Made by a program: the position numbers and the translations under genes. A DNA stretch of 64,000 nucleotides from Daucus carota subsp. sativus (Eukaryota; Streptophyta; Magnoliopsida; Apiales; Apiaceae), in NCBI RefSeq assembly GCF_001625215.2, contig NC_030389.2, positions 34,275,454 through 34,339,453 on the forward strand, given 5' to 3'. Positions 11,509 to 24,143 of the stretch are shown piece by piece (within the stretch, counting starts at the first letter, position 1; each line of letters begins with the position of its first letter). The notes under the pieces were generated by a model. That model ran no database searches. It had not been told where the DNA came from and saw only the letters and a list, made by a program, of their open reading frames with translations.

Positions 11509-12583
11509 ATGAGCTTTACTAATTCTTGTGTGTGCATTAAGTTTTCTGTCAAGTTTAAAGTTTGGTTGTGGGAGCATAATAGGAGGATATTTGAACAGAA
11601 GCTGCATTAAAAATGAGAAACAAGCTTTGCTGCTCTTTAAAGAAAATTTAGTTGACGACTCAAAAATCTTGTCCTTGTGGGTAGGAGATGATTGTTGTTC
11701 ATGGCGAGGAATCGGTTGCAACAACATAACAGGCCATGTCACTCAACTACAGCTTGGAGGTGGTTTGTTAAGAGGTGATCTGTTTAATTCTTACTTAAAT
11801 GATTGAAGTATCTGGCTGAACCAACAATCTTGATAGCTGACACTTGAAAGTGTTAAACTTAGCCACAATTATGTTTTGTATAACAAATATAATACTAGAA
11901 AAAAATTTAGAGTACATCCGATACAGTCTAATACTTCCCCTGATGTCTCAGAACAAAATTTTGTATTTTATTCATATTTGAAAACCCTGTTCCAATTTTA
12001 ATAGTTCGTTTTTTTGTTTTTTTGCGTTTTCTTCAAATGTAGTATCACTTATAGTATAAGATTGGACATGCTCAAATTTTCATCTATTATTTCCTTTTCA
12101 GGTTTGGTTCCTAAATCAATTGGAAGTTTAACTTCGCTTTCTGAACTAGATCTATCCAGAAATTACTTTCAAGGTTTAATCCCAGATTCTGTAGGGGCTT
12201 TGACATCTCTTGCTTATCTTGATCTTTCACAGAATAATTTCCAAGGTTCAATTCCTAAATCGTTCCTAAATTTGACTGTTCTAACTAAACTTGTTCTATC
12301 GTCTAATAAGTTGGAAGGTTCGATCCCTCACTTTATAGGTTCTTTGGAACTTCTTACTATTCCGGATCTTTCATATAACAATTTTCAAGGCTCCATTCCT
12401 CAGTGCATTAGAAATCTCACTGCCCTGCATGTACTTGATCTTAAATTTGCTCGATACTATTCGTCGAATAGTATCTGGCTTTGTCAACGGACTGGCATTC
12501 ATTTAAGTATGGAAGGCATAATGTCTAGTATTGAATCGAACGAAATAGTATCTGGCTTTGTCAACCGGCTGAGACTCCGATGA
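11509..12583 (+). pseudogene. Truncated RLP remnant
   Basis: An RLP start (ATG 11509, MSF...) loses frame almost at once. The LRRNT cap (NEKQALLLFKENL, WVGDDCCSWRGIGC) continues in another frame to a stop at 11806, exactly where paralogues read LLDLKYL. About 290 bp of unrelated AT-rich sequence follows, then about five LRRs (SGLVPKSIGSLTSLSELDLS to QCIRNLTALHVLDLK, about 12108-12450) before the similarity ends. The island, the remaining LRRs, the transmembrane segment and the tail are missing. The paralogues at 8387 and 34133 show what is lost. Confidence 0.85.
12447..12575 (+). repeat. Short direct duplication at the broken 3' end of the RLP remnant
   Basis: The sequence atagtatctggctttgtcaa occurs near 12468 and again near 12546, about 80 bp apart, just after similarity to RLPs stops. 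A small inverted pair (atactattcg/cgaatagtat) overlaps the first copy. This may be the scar of the rearrangement that truncated the gene. Confidence 0.5.
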
Positions 12584-13324
12584 CTGTCAAAATTCAGGAA
12601 ATATTATGGATCAAACACAAAAATCTCAGACGTTTACAAGTAATGCTCATAAAGTTGTACAATCATTTCCTGTTTAAGTCTAGCCATTGCTTTAAAAAAA
12701 AGCCAAAAAAACGTCTAGAAAAACCCACCAAGATTGCAGAAGATCCAAGTAGAAACAAAAATCAAATTTTACAAAAATGGCATCTAGCATTCAAGATTGA
12801 TAGTGTTCATGTTTGTGGGAATATAATATCGTCTCCTCCCACAGGAGAATTGATAGCTTAACATTTAACATAGTATCAGAGTTTAGATTTGAATAAAAAT
12901 TCTTATTCTCTAAAACATAAATATACACTTCTCATAATCTAACTTGGAGCTCTTTAGGATGAGATTAAACTAATGATTTATGAATTAATGCATATGACTT
13001 AATCAAATAAGTTACAAGTTAAATTTTAAATCAGCATATGTTTGAGTTATTTTTATATTATATATAAGTTATAATTTTATTAAACATATGATGATAATAA
13101 TAATAAATTTGATAGCTTGTTAAACTTTTATCACACAAAATCATAAAAGCATAACAAAATTTTCAATAAAAAGCATGTCCCGCTGGTACTTGGCTTTTGA
13201 GTAAATTTTTGACTTATTTTTAACTTAAAAAAACAGCTTATTATTTGTTACATACACGGCATTCGACAACTTAAAGTCGGAAATAACTTTAATCCCTGAC
13301 TTATCTTATTCCCTTAGCTGGTGA
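12584..13324. other. Intergenic region, nothing recognised
   Basis: An open frame of 93 codons (12580-12861) is lysine-rich and low-complexity and has no recognisable domain. The rest is AT-rich spacer between the RLP remnant and the 3' end of the P450 gene. Confidence 0.4.
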
Positions 13325-15222
13325 TCAAGCCTTCTGAGGTAGGGTGGGAACCAAAACCAAGTTATGCTTTCGCTTATTAGTAGTCCCAAACGACTCCTCC
13401 ATATTCAGATCTTCAGGTCTCCCATCATTCGGAACTTTCCAATCAAAATGATAGAGCAGTTGAGCCAGAGGAAGCTCCACACCAGCCACACCAAAGTTTA
13501 TCCCCGGACACATTCTCCTCCCAGCCCCGAATGGCAAATAATCAAAATTTGTTCCCGAAAAATCCATACCACTGTTCTCAAATCTCTCTGGAACAAACTT
13601 CTCAGCATCCGCCCAACGGTCAGGATCTCTTCCTATTGCCCAAACATTGACAAGAAGTTTGGTTTTCTCAGGAATAGTGTAGCCTTCGATCTCGCATTCT
13701 TTTCTGCATTCTCTAGCAACTAAGAGAGGCAAGGGTGTGTGCAAGCGCAGGGTTTCTTTGATCACCAGCTTTAAGTAGCTTAGTTGCCCGATGATGTCCG
13801 TTTCTGTGACCTTCTCTTTTCCTTTTAGCAATTCGCGAACTTCTTCTTGAGCCTTGTTCATAACCCGGGGGTGTTTCATCAGGGCTGACATTGCCCATTC
13901 CAGCACAGTTGAGGAAGTATCAGTCCCCGCTGTCAACATATCCTGCAGGACCACGATCGTTAATTTCCTTTTTGAGATGTCTAATCCAATTTTTTATGTT
14001 TGAAAACTTATCAAATATAGTAAATTTTTATAACATAAAAATCAACTATTGTCACTATCTTCCTCCACTGTACTTACTTTATACATTAAATATCAATTGA
14101 TCCCACCACTATCCTCACTTTTATAATTACATTTTCACGCCTCTCTACTTATTTTCTTAACTTCCGTGCCCAACCTAAATGTAAAAAAAAATTCATTTAT
14201 TTTGAGGGCAATTAAATATTTAACTTGTCCTTTTTTTTTTACATTTGAGGCGAAATTTTTTTGGTCACCATGCATAGAACTAAGGATCACTTGTTCTTGT
14301 AAGGCTTAAGCTTCAACTAGAGAAGAAAAATACGTACCAATGTGATAGCCTGGATGTCGTTATCGTTGATCGGGAACTGAAGGCGCTGAGTTTCATTAAC
14401 TCTCAGAAGCACATCCACAAGATCTTCATCTTGTGTATCCACCGCAACTCCTTTCTCTCTTCTTGCCAGCTTTTCCTTATGCTCATCGATGATTTCCTTG
14501 AAAATATGATCAATCTTTCGTCGAATCTTCTTCAATGCAGGCTTCATCCCGTTAAGCACAGATAGAAACTTAACCGAAGGAAACAAGTCATTGATAAAGA
14601 AGCCTGCAGCCCAATAGGCTATATCTTCCACCATCTCGATCACCTCTTTGTCACCTCTCTTCCCAATAGCCGCTCTACAAGTAATATTATACGACAGCTC
14701 TGCAAACATGTGACTCATATTCATCGGTGATCCCAGAGACTTGTGCACCGTGTCAATGAGATGCCACGATTCATCCTCTCGGATGGAACGAAAGGACTTC
14801 ACTTTGTTGACACTCAGCATCTCTAGGGTGCATATTTTGCGCATTTGCCTCCAATAGTCACCGTATCGTGCAAAAACAAAGTCTCTGCAATTTTCCAATA
14901 TTATCTCAGTTAACAATTGTTGTGGCTTGTCTGCGAGACTAATATCATTCGTTTTCAGTGCTTCTGCAGCCACTTTCGAGGACGATACCACCATAAGGGA
15001 TACTTGGCCTAGTTGCAGATGCATGATTGGTCCGTGTTTCTTGGCCAGCTCTTTGAAGCCTCTATGTGGTAATGGACCGATCACTTGGTGCAGGTTTCCG
15101 AGGATTGGCAATTTCCATGGCCCGGGAGGGAGATTTTTGGGTTTCGAGGTTCTGGATTTTTTGAATAAGATGAGAATTATGGTTACTAAGGTGATGAAAA
15201 GAGTTGGATAGTTGAACTCCAT
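13325..15222 (-). CDS. Cytochrome P450, CYP71 family (CYP71D-like), 500 aa, two exons
   Basis: Exon 1 is 15222-14338 (885 nt, 295 codons) and exon 2 is 13942-13325 (618 nt with stop). The intron (13943-14337) has a GTACGT donor, a CTGCAG acceptor and phase 0, the usual CYP71 intron position just before the I-helix. The protein has an N-terminal membrane anchor (YPTLFITLVTIILILF) and a proline hinge (LPPGPWKLPILGN). It also has the oxygen-binding AGTDTSS, the ExxR motif (KETLRL), the PERF motif (VPERF) and the haem loop FGAGRRMCPG. These predict an ER-anchored haem mono-oxygenase using NADPH-P450 reductase. CYP71D members act mostly on terpenoids and other specialised metabolites; the substrate cannot be read from sequence. 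I chose Met at 15222 because it directly precedes the anchor; an in-frame Met at 15348 would add an atypical leader. Confidence 0.93.
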
Positions 15223-15283
15223 GTATGTTTGAGAAGCAGCTGAGAGGTGTAATAAGAATGTAGTAGTAGTGTAGTTTTGGTAG

Positions 15284-15292
15284 AATATATAA
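15284..15292 (-). promoter_or_regulatory. Possible TATA box of the P450 gene
   Basis: On the - strand, TTATATATT lies about 65 bp upstream of the chosen start codon, a plausible TATA position for a short 5' leader. It also lies inside the longer in-frame extension, which favours the shorter protein. This is inference from position and composition only. Confidence 0.35.
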
Positions 15293-15496
15293 GCTGGTAG
15301 ATAGGGTTGTGTGGTAATGTTCTTCACTGGATCTGAATTTATAAGCATGCATGGATCATTCTCGGAACTTGGTGATCACTCTCGCTCCAGGCACGCAAAT
15401 GTGGAATTTAGTATTTGTTGACTTGTCATAGATTTTTATAATTTTATCAATATTTGTTTTTATGTAATGTAACTTTTTTGTTTGATTTAATTTGTA

Positions 15497-15711
15497 CTTC
15501 TCTGTCCCAAAATAAGTGTTTCTGACTTTTTTTCACGTAATTTGAGATGAAAAAAATTCATATTTTTTTCCAAATTTTATTTTTTGAATAAAAGTGTCAC
15601 ATCTATATTTTTATTCTGAAAGAGAAAATTTGGAAAATAATGTGTAGAAGTTTGTTTTTCTTACCCCTTAAATTACATGTAGAAAGTGCAATTATTTTAG
15701 GACAAAGGGAG
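15497..15711. mobile_element. Stowaway-like (Tc1/mariner) MITE
   Basis: The 215-bp element has imperfect terminal inverted repeats: cttctctgtcccaaaataa at the left, and the complement of ttattttaggacaaagggag at the right. It is flanked by TA on both sides. No coding capacity. Confidence 0.75.
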
Positions 15712-15731
15712 TATTCGTTACTTTATTTATA

Positions 15732-16445
15732 CTAGCTTATAGCCCGTGCAAGGCACGGGAGCTTTTTAATTATTTATAAATTTTTAAAATATATTTTAAA
15801 TGGTGTGAAAAATTAAATTTATAAATAATAAATTAAAATTATATGTATCATGCCAAAGTATTAAATTCTTTCTATCAAATTTTAAAATTTTTTAAGTAGA
15901 ATATGTGACGCCAACTCCTATTAGATTATATTTATAAATATATTTTATATTAGAATTATTATACTGTGATTCAAATATTTTTCTAAAAATTTTTATGGTT
16001 CGAGATTAAAATTGATAAACACAATTTATTTTGAACTAAGAAGATGAATCATAAACATGCAATAAGATAGTAGAATTTGTTTTGGATTAAGAAAACGTTT
16101 TAGTATTCGTTCCTCACATAAATCGGGCATATTAATTTTAAAATATATTAGATAAAAATAATTTTGTGACGGTGCGATTTATACGATTATACAATTAAAA
16201 TTGGTAGGAAACATTTATTTTGGATTAAAAAAAACCTAAAAGACATGAAAGACAGAATTTGTTTTGGATTTAGAAAAGAATTATAAACATGCAAGTAGAT
16301 ATCAGTTTCCTTATAGAACAGAATTTAATTTTGTTCCAATCTAACGGTGCTTATTTGTTCAATATGAGATCCAACGGATGATAAGCTTTTGGACCAGAGG
16401 ACCATGCGACCAAATTATCTCCCTTACGCTTATTATATATAAGTA
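15732..16445 (-). mobile_element. Non-autonomous Helitron, 5' end uncertain
   Basis: On the - strand the 3' terminus is a hairpin with arms CCCGTGC/GCACGGG (loop CTT) followed by CTATAAG and CTAG at 15735-15732, then T. The 5' region around 16420-16445 reads as ATATATAATAAGCGTAAGGG, resembling the 5' ends of short plant Helitrons, but a clear TC start is not visible. The interior is non-coding. Confidence 0.6.
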
Positions 16446-17035
16446 TATAATGTATTTTGTGGGCGGCTATAATGGGGATTATGGTGAGAAATAGTTGCAG
16501 AACTTTCTTCAAAAATATTTGAAAAGTTGTGATGAATAGTTACATGATTTAGTAAGTAACATTCAATTTAAGTAATATTACCTCTACATTACAGTATGCA
16601 AACAAATTTCAAATTTATGTTGGATTTTGTCAAGATCTTGTAGAATTATAATTATAAATCAAAAAAAATTATAAATTTGTATAAATTTAGTATTTCCTCT
16701 GTCCCAATAAATTATATATGTTATTCTTTAGCACGCTTTTTAAGACTTCTTTAAAATATAGTTTCACGATATTTTTTTTAAAAGTTTCTTTTACTGAATA
16801 AAAATTTAATATTTAAACTTTTATTAAAAAAATTAAAAATAATATTATGTAACTATACTTTCTTGGAGTCTCAAAATGCATGTAACTATACTTTTCGCTT
16901 TTGTTTCCATGATTAAGTTCTTTTTTTTTTAAGTTCTTAATCATCGTTATTCAAACTGTACATTATATCTCAAATATTTATAAAATTATACAATTTATTA
17001 TTATAAGAAAATAATATATGTGCTGGTAAATAATA

Positions 17036-17339
17036 CTCCCTCCGTCCCTATTTATTTGTCCACTTTGGAAGTAAGAATTTGTCCCTATTTATCTGTCCAT
17101 TTATACTTTCAAAACTAATTTAATGATAGTTTTTCAAGTATATCTCCATAATTTCAATTTTCAAGGCTTGACTTATTTAAAACTTGGTTGAATTCATATT
17201 TTCAAGACATAAAGTAGGGGTATTCCATCATTTTCAAGATATTAATTAGAGGTATTTAATGAAAAAGTTTATACAATCAAGTATTCCTTGGTATGTGTTT
17301 TTTTTCCCAAAATGGACAGATAAAAAGGGACGGAGGGAG
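17036..17339. mobile_element. Stowaway-like MITE
   Basis: The 304-bp element has terminal inverted repeats ctccctccgtccctattta and the complement of taaaaagggacggagggag, flanked by TA duplications (17034-17035 and 17340-17341). A second internal copy of the tgtccctatttatctgtcc motif lies near 17080. Non-coding. Confidence 0.85.
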
Positions 17340-20235
17340 TAATTATTTTAAAATAAGACAATTATTATCATCGCTTCATAACCTTCTACAAACTAGATAA
17401 ATTTTATATAAATTAAATAAGATCGATCTGGGATGCATGTGATATATGCATGATATATCGAAAAGATTGATATGAATGCGGAAGGTTCGTTTCCATCTAA
17501 TGATAAGATATTATTTATTGAAATTTTGAAAGAAAAATAATTTTTTTACATATGAAACATATTTTTCAATGTAACTAAAAGTTATTCAAACCACAATTCA
17601 TACAATATTTCAAATTACGATTTTGTCAGGTTAAATCAGGATTATCTGCAATAAGCTATCAAAAATTGCTTATATTTTTTTTAAAAAATTGTTTATTGCA
17701 ATATTTTCAAAATCTGCTTGGACTCTGCGAACTAGGCAACATAATAATACTCAGTCTAACACCTGCTTCATGCATGGTTGAATCGTAGAAATTAATTTCT
17801 CTCGTCAGAATTGTATGCATGAAATTAATCTACTTTTCTTAGCCCTCAAATTACTTTGACCTCTATTTTCCACAGCTGGCTTGCTGCGCTGTGAGTCCGC
17901 TGTTCCCTCTAACCCTCCACGTCTCAACCAGTGAATTTATATGACTACGTAGTTCTGTTTCTTAGTCTATTATCGGGCTGAAAATTCTAGCAAATTGAAA
18001 CCCTACCGGTTTCAAATTCGTCAAATTTTTGATTTTTTCAATGTTGAACAGGAATCTCTCTTCCCTTCCTTTAACAATCTGTATAATTCTTTCAAAGTAA
18101 TGTCAGCATTTTAATTTTAGTGGGAGCACGACACATGTATACAAGTAATATTCAATGTTATCTCATACTTTCTCTCCATCTCAGTCAATAGTACTCAATA
18201 TACATTGAGAGACGAGAACACTATAATATAGTATAGTTTTGTAAATTATTTTTAAGATTTTCTTTTTTTTAATAAAAATATAACATTTATAATTTTATAA
18301 AAAAAAATCTTAAAAATAAGTTGTAAAACTATATTTTATAAAAATCTTAAAAAGCGTGTCGTGAAACACACTACGCCATATATGGCTTTCAGCAACTTTA
18401 CAAATACGTTGCGAGAGGCCATAAATTGACTGATACAGAGACAGTACTAAAATAGGAATCGTTTCAAACTTTTGAATCAAACTGTCTTGATAATAATAGT
18501 CCAACTTAGGAAAAACGAGAGGCCAGATTCATTTTTCCTATCCAGTTTAGAATGATAAATATCTCATTCTACACATTTTTGTTACTCAAAGAATCAATTC
18601 TTATAGAAACTGCACTTGCTTTCTTTTTTTGCTAAGTCGCACTGCTTGTTTATTTTCCTCGCTCTTAATTCATTTGCAGTACCTAGCTTTTTGTGTTTTT
18701 CAAATTTTTAGGAAACATCTGCTCTCTCTCTCTTCTTTTTTACGGTAATTTTACGTGCTTTGACCATATAATAAAAATTATATTATTATAATTTTTATTT
18801 TTTGAATAAAAATATAACATAAAAATTTTATTCAGAAATTCGGTCCAAAATTTTAATGAACCAGCGTTTATTTATAAAATGAAGGGATTGACGATTTATC
18901 CATTCACTTTCAGAGTCTGGAATCTGGAATTTATATAGTGAGCTAACGGGACATTAATATTTTACTGACTCAACCCTAATTATATACGAAGCTATGGTGT
19001 GCAGTTGCATCTGACCGGCGATCCATATTCCATATTTATATACGTATAGTGCAGCGAAAGCATCTCCAAGGTATAATCGTTCACTGTATTGACTGCAGGT
19101 TTAAAACTTAAAATGATTAGTTTAAATTTTAGTCAACAGAATGACATATGAATAAGATTTTCTATTATTATATATTTATGTAAAATTATAATTAAATATT
19201 TCATCGGTTTGACAAATATAATTAATGAAATATGGTTAATTATATTTTTCGTTAAAGAGATAGAGGAATGGAATTGCAGAATATTTACACAATCTCTAAA
19301 ATTATCATCTAGATATCATAAAAATGTTACCTAAATAATTTTAACCAAATTTTTTTATTATTGGAGATGCTCTCATAGAAATGTTATCTAAATAATTTTA
19401 ACTAAATTCTTTTAATATTGAAGATACTCTAAAATCGTTAATAATACTCGTAAATAAAGACAATACTATATTCATTGTATGTTTTTTTCAGTCATGCTAT
19501 GTAGCTAGTCAATGTAAGAACGTGATCAGTATAAGTTTCTTTCTTTGAATCTCACAGTTGATATATGTATCAAAATGTAACAAAATGTAACATCCAAAAT
19601 AGGGTTTTATTTGTCGTGACATAAATTTTCGTTGTAAGTAATTTTATTATTTGTTACCAACTAGACCCACCAGTTTTCTTGTCACACAACTAGACCGGCT
19701 ACTCGCATGAACTTATAAACAATTTTGAATGGATGTTGCTAAATACACTCCATTTTTCCTTTGTGCAGTTCGCTGGAATTACAAGTTTAACCCTTTACTT
19801 ATTAAATGAGCGAAACCCTAATAAATACGTCGATTTCAACGTATTTACACCAGAGTAACATACAGGCTGCGGGTCTGGGCTCTGGGGTAGGTATATATTT
19901 GCAGGCAGAACACTATGTTACGGCACTAATTGGAAACTTCAAATAATTCTTACTTTTTAAATTTTAAATTAATTAGTTTTTTATTATAAAATATGTATTC
20001 TTTTCAAAAATTTATTTATGATAAAATATGATCACATTTTAAATAGTCTAATAGTTTTGTATATTTAATATTGTGAATTACTATAATTATTGACTATTAA
20101 AGAATCATTCATTTTTATAAATTTTAATACATTTTAAAATTTTGTGCAAAAAGTAATTTTCAATCACAAAAAATAATTAAAATCACATTAAAAATTACTT
20201 TCATAATATTTTTAATCTTTTATTTTTGGATTAAT

Positions 20236-20239
<4 letters not shown>

Positions 20240-20284
<45 letters not shown>
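20240..20284. repeat. (TA)n microsatellite
   Basis: About 22 uninterrupted TA dinucleotides. Confidence 0.95.
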
Positions 20285-20287
<3 letters not shown>

Positions 20288-22250
20288 GTTCTTATCTAAA
20301 TAAAAGAATTGAAAAATTAAAGAATGGGAGAAACATATAACACATTAAAATGCTAAATTTTTATTAAATGTTCTAGGCCGGCTAAAGGTTAAATTATAAA
20401 AAAATTTATAAACATCGATCAAAAATTACAAAGGAGGATAAAATTATATATAAAGTAAAATATTTTAATGATAAAATTATACATAAAATCAAATAAAATT
20501 ATATGAAAAAAAAGTTCTATATACAAATTATCTTCTAAATTGTTAATACATATTAAAGATTCTAGGTCAGCTGAAGATTATATTATAAAAAAATCAAGTA
20601 TTTTTTGTTTTGGCTAAAATATTATATCACTCACTAGTGTCAATTTTTGGATATTTTATGTTATTGGGATTGTAGTCCATCCCAACCCTAACGGTTATGG
20701 TCCAAATAATATAATCTTGAAATTATAAGTTTTTTCATTAAACGAGAATGAATAAAGTAAGAAAATTAAACACATTTATAAGAAAATAAAAGCGTCGATA
20801 AAATTATATAAAAATTCAAGTATCTTAATTATAAAATTATATGTAAGTCAAAATAAATTAAAAAAATTAAAAAAAAAATTATTTTTAAATTTTTAATAAA
20901 TATTAAAAGTTACATTATACAAAAATGCAAATAAGCATCAAAATTTTATATTGTTTAGATTAAAATTGAGAAAAGATAAGTAATGTTGAAAAACTAATAA
21001 GAACAAAAAAATTAGCAGATAATGATCACAACCTTTTTTTAAAAAAAAACTGATTAGTTACAAACTTATGTTTCAAGTTAGTCAGCGTATGAATGTATTG
21101 ATCGGGTATGTGTGTATTAATGTTGTTCACGTGCACAAAATAGCAGAGCTGATTTAATTTTGTACATTGTTACACAGAATTCTAAGAAAGATATACCGGT
21201 AATCTCTGTGAACTGTATAAAGTAATTTTGAACTGTATTTAGCAACTATGTTTTGAATTTAGGACCCGGATAACTATGTATTTCTGTCCCGGTGCACAGA
21301 TGAAACAAAAACTAATTAAACATTAATCAACCAAAATAAAACATCAAAGCAAAACTAAAACAAAAACCTTTTACAACTATCAAACACATGCAAACTGTCT
21401 ATCGAGGGGCTTTAGATTTGGGGAAGACCCAGAACAGTTCGTGCGGCTACGATTTGGGAAAGCTAGGAACAGTTTTAAAAAATTAACGGTAGAAATTTTA
21501 TAGTGATTTAGTCCTTTTAATGAGTTGTCGTGCATACTTATGTTCTACTTGAGATTTTTTGACGAGACGAGTGGCTTATTTATATAAAATTTTCTTTTTT
21601 TTTTTCACGAAAAAATATAGTATACAGATAATTGGACTGTCCAGATATGAACTCGAACCATGTATCCAAAGCTCCAGTAAATAAAGGATCTTTACGAAAC
21701 TTGTTTCATCTCTGCATGTGCTGCAAATGGGCTCCTATTTATTGTTAACTATAATGGGCTTCAGTTACATATGCATAAAGATCATTGAATTGCTCACTGC
21801 TCAGCAATATGTGAGTACTGAGTAGCAATGGTTATTGGGTTTGTATCTACTAGCAATATGTGACTTCGGATTTTATCGAAAATACTGAGGTGCAATAATT
21901 TTAACTAAAGCAATCAACGGACCTTGATAAAAACACATATTTTATGCTGTGAAATGATACTTCCAAGGGAAATCAATGACTAATGCTCAAGTGTATTATT
22001 CAAAAATAAAAATAAAAATGCTCCATGTGTACTTTCAGTCTTTCACAAATCCACAGTAATTTTAAACTCAAAAATGTGTGCTCCAATAATAAGATATATT
22101 TATATATAGGGATTAATATAACGTTAGAAATAAGGTAGAAACTAACTTAAAATTAGAAATTACTCTGAAGTACTTTTTAACAAACTTAATTTTTCTAAAC
22201 TTTTTTTTATTAATGTACCAGAGTTAATAAGTTTCCATAAATCATTTTTA

Positions 22251-22252
<2 letters not shown>

Positions 22253-22296
<44 letters not shown>

Positions 22297-22297
22297 A
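22253..22297. repeat. (ATT)n microsatellite
   Basis: About 14 ATT trinucleotides in a row, ending in ataataa. Confidence 0.95.
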
Positions 22298-23352
22298 TAA
22301 ATCATAAGTCATTAATAAATTAATATATTCAAACAATTATTTTAAACTCTTTTAAATCAAATATAAATCATAATTTTAAATTTAGTCAAACGGCCAAATC
22401 ACAATATTAATCTCGGGCTCCTTGCACGTGAACCATTCATACTACATGTGATGCTTATAGGTTCAGGAATCAGGATCACATTACATTGGGAAAAAAAAAG
22501 GCTCACTCCTTTAATCTTGCGCTGTCACAGACCGGGACGAGTCCAAGAAGAATTTCTAGGGGCGGAATTACGCAAATTTCTGAAAATTTTAATTTATTTT
22601 TAAATTTCTTGGAATCATTTTTATAAATTTATAAAATTTAAATTGAAGTTTTTTCAAAGGTGATAAAATTTAAAATGATTAAACAAAATATAATAAAAAA
22701 TTAGGAGGAACACTCGTCGACGACTCGCCGGTGACTCTTACTAGTCTGGTTACAGATATGGGTAGTGGATTATTGATGAGACATTTGCGGCAATGCTTCA
22801 CCTCGAAAGTCGAAAGTATTCCTAACAGAAGGACGACGTAAATTCCCCAGGGTCGAATAATAAAAGTCGATATTATTACGTCCAAGCAAGAGATGGAATC
22901 TAGTGTTCTCATTCTCATGCTTTTAGATGTTGCTAGAACTCGCATGCTCTTATATGATGCTAGAACGAACCTAACTCTGATTCTCCGATTTTTGTTTGTG
23001 TGTGAGCGCGCATACGTATTCAAACGAAGATATTTAAATAGAACAAGATATACTAGCATGCTTGCTTGTGCAACTCCAAGGAGTACTATATATCAAAGAA
23101 ATCGAAATCCATATTCGTTTTATTTTTCCGTGAATTATCTGCACCACGTTTAGTAAGAATAATTTCATCGTAATTCTGCACAAAAACTGGATTGATATGG
23201 ATTGATGCGATGCTCACAAGTCGCAACAACTCAAAATCATATCCAAGTCAAGTCTATCAGGATTCAGGAGTGTAAGCAAAAACAAACTAAAAGGCATATT
23301 AGTAGTGGTTGATTGAAACTAAAGCCATGTGAATTGTGGGCCTCTTTGGGTA

Positions 23353-24143
23353 TCCAAAGCTGAGTCCGGATCCTCTGTCTCCCCTTCTATGTCCCTTATT
23401 TTCTATTGGTCACTTCCTTAATTTGCACGTGAATCATAGTTTCTCTTTATTTTTTCTCTGATAGTTTTTGATCGTTAAACTTTTTGAAATTTATATAACC
23501 TGCATTTTTATTATTAAAATATAAAATATGTGTATAAAAAATATAAATTATGATTTCATCCCACAAATAATAACGAGGCCCCCTACATGCACAGTAATCT
23601 TATAATTAAAATTAGCCTTTTATATAAAATCGGTCAATTTGTTATTTAATAATAAATTAATGTTTTTTAATTATTTCAATGATATTAAAAATATAAATGA
23701 TATGTGGCAAAAAAAATAAAAAAATATAAATGATGTAATTCTAATCATTTATATTTTTTAATTCTAATTTTAGCTAAAAATATAGTGTGCATGCAAGGGG
23801 GTCTTGTTATTATTTGTAGGATGAAATTAGTTTATATATTTTATGCACATACTTGTTACTTTTCTAGTTTAAAAAATGCAAAATTTGGGTATATATTATT
23901 ATATTAAAATAAATCTTATATTCAACATGCTTTTTTATAAAAAAATAAATAAAATTAAACTATATAAAATATATTTTAATAATAAAAATGTAGGTTATAT
24001 AAATTTGAAAAAGTTTAACAGTGAAAAAACTATCAGAGAAAAAATAAAAAAAAAACTATGATTCACTCTGACCAACCAATAGAAAATAAGGGACATACAA
24101 GGGGACACAAAAAGGAGACAGAGGATCCAGACTCTCCAAAGCT
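23353..24143. mobile_element. Fold-back MITE with 9-bp target duplication (Mutator-like)
   Basis: The element is 23362-24134 (773 bp), flanked by the exact 9-bp duplication tccaaagct (23353-23361 and 24135-24143). The termini are gagtccggatcctctgtctc and, as complement, gagtctggatcctctgtctc. The inverted similarity continues inward for some 350 bp on each side, for example tatgtcccttattttctatt and catcccacaaataataac with their complements, so nearly the whole element can fold into one hairpin. A 9-bp duplication fits the Mutator superfamily. Open frames within it are by-products of AT-rich sequence. Confidence 0.85.

Larger units (their letters stand above)
17342..23352. other. Six-kilobase gene-free AT-rich region
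   Basis: No gene, rRNA or tRNA is seen. A decayed Stowaway-like stretch lies near 18165-18375 (an attgagagacg motif and a paired block around a poly-T/poly-A centre). A roughly 60-bp imperfect tandem pair (gttacctaaataattttaac type) is at 19325-19435. A diverged repeat (ttctaggtcggctaaaggtt type) lies near 20368 and 20556. A minus-strand open frame at 22679-23059 is not recognisable. Confidence 0.5.

Noticed and set aside
12888-12900. agtatcagag motif resembling a retrotransposon primer-binding site
   Set aside because: No LTR with TG..CA ends or target duplication was found next to it.
15223-15348. Longer P450 start at 15348
   Set aside because: CYP71 proteins start just before the membrane anchor, and a TATA-like box lies within the extension.
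21585-21720. Possible tRNA-derived SINE on the - strand (ggttcgag box followed by an A-rich run)
   Set aside because: No A box at the right distance and no flanking target duplication could be found.
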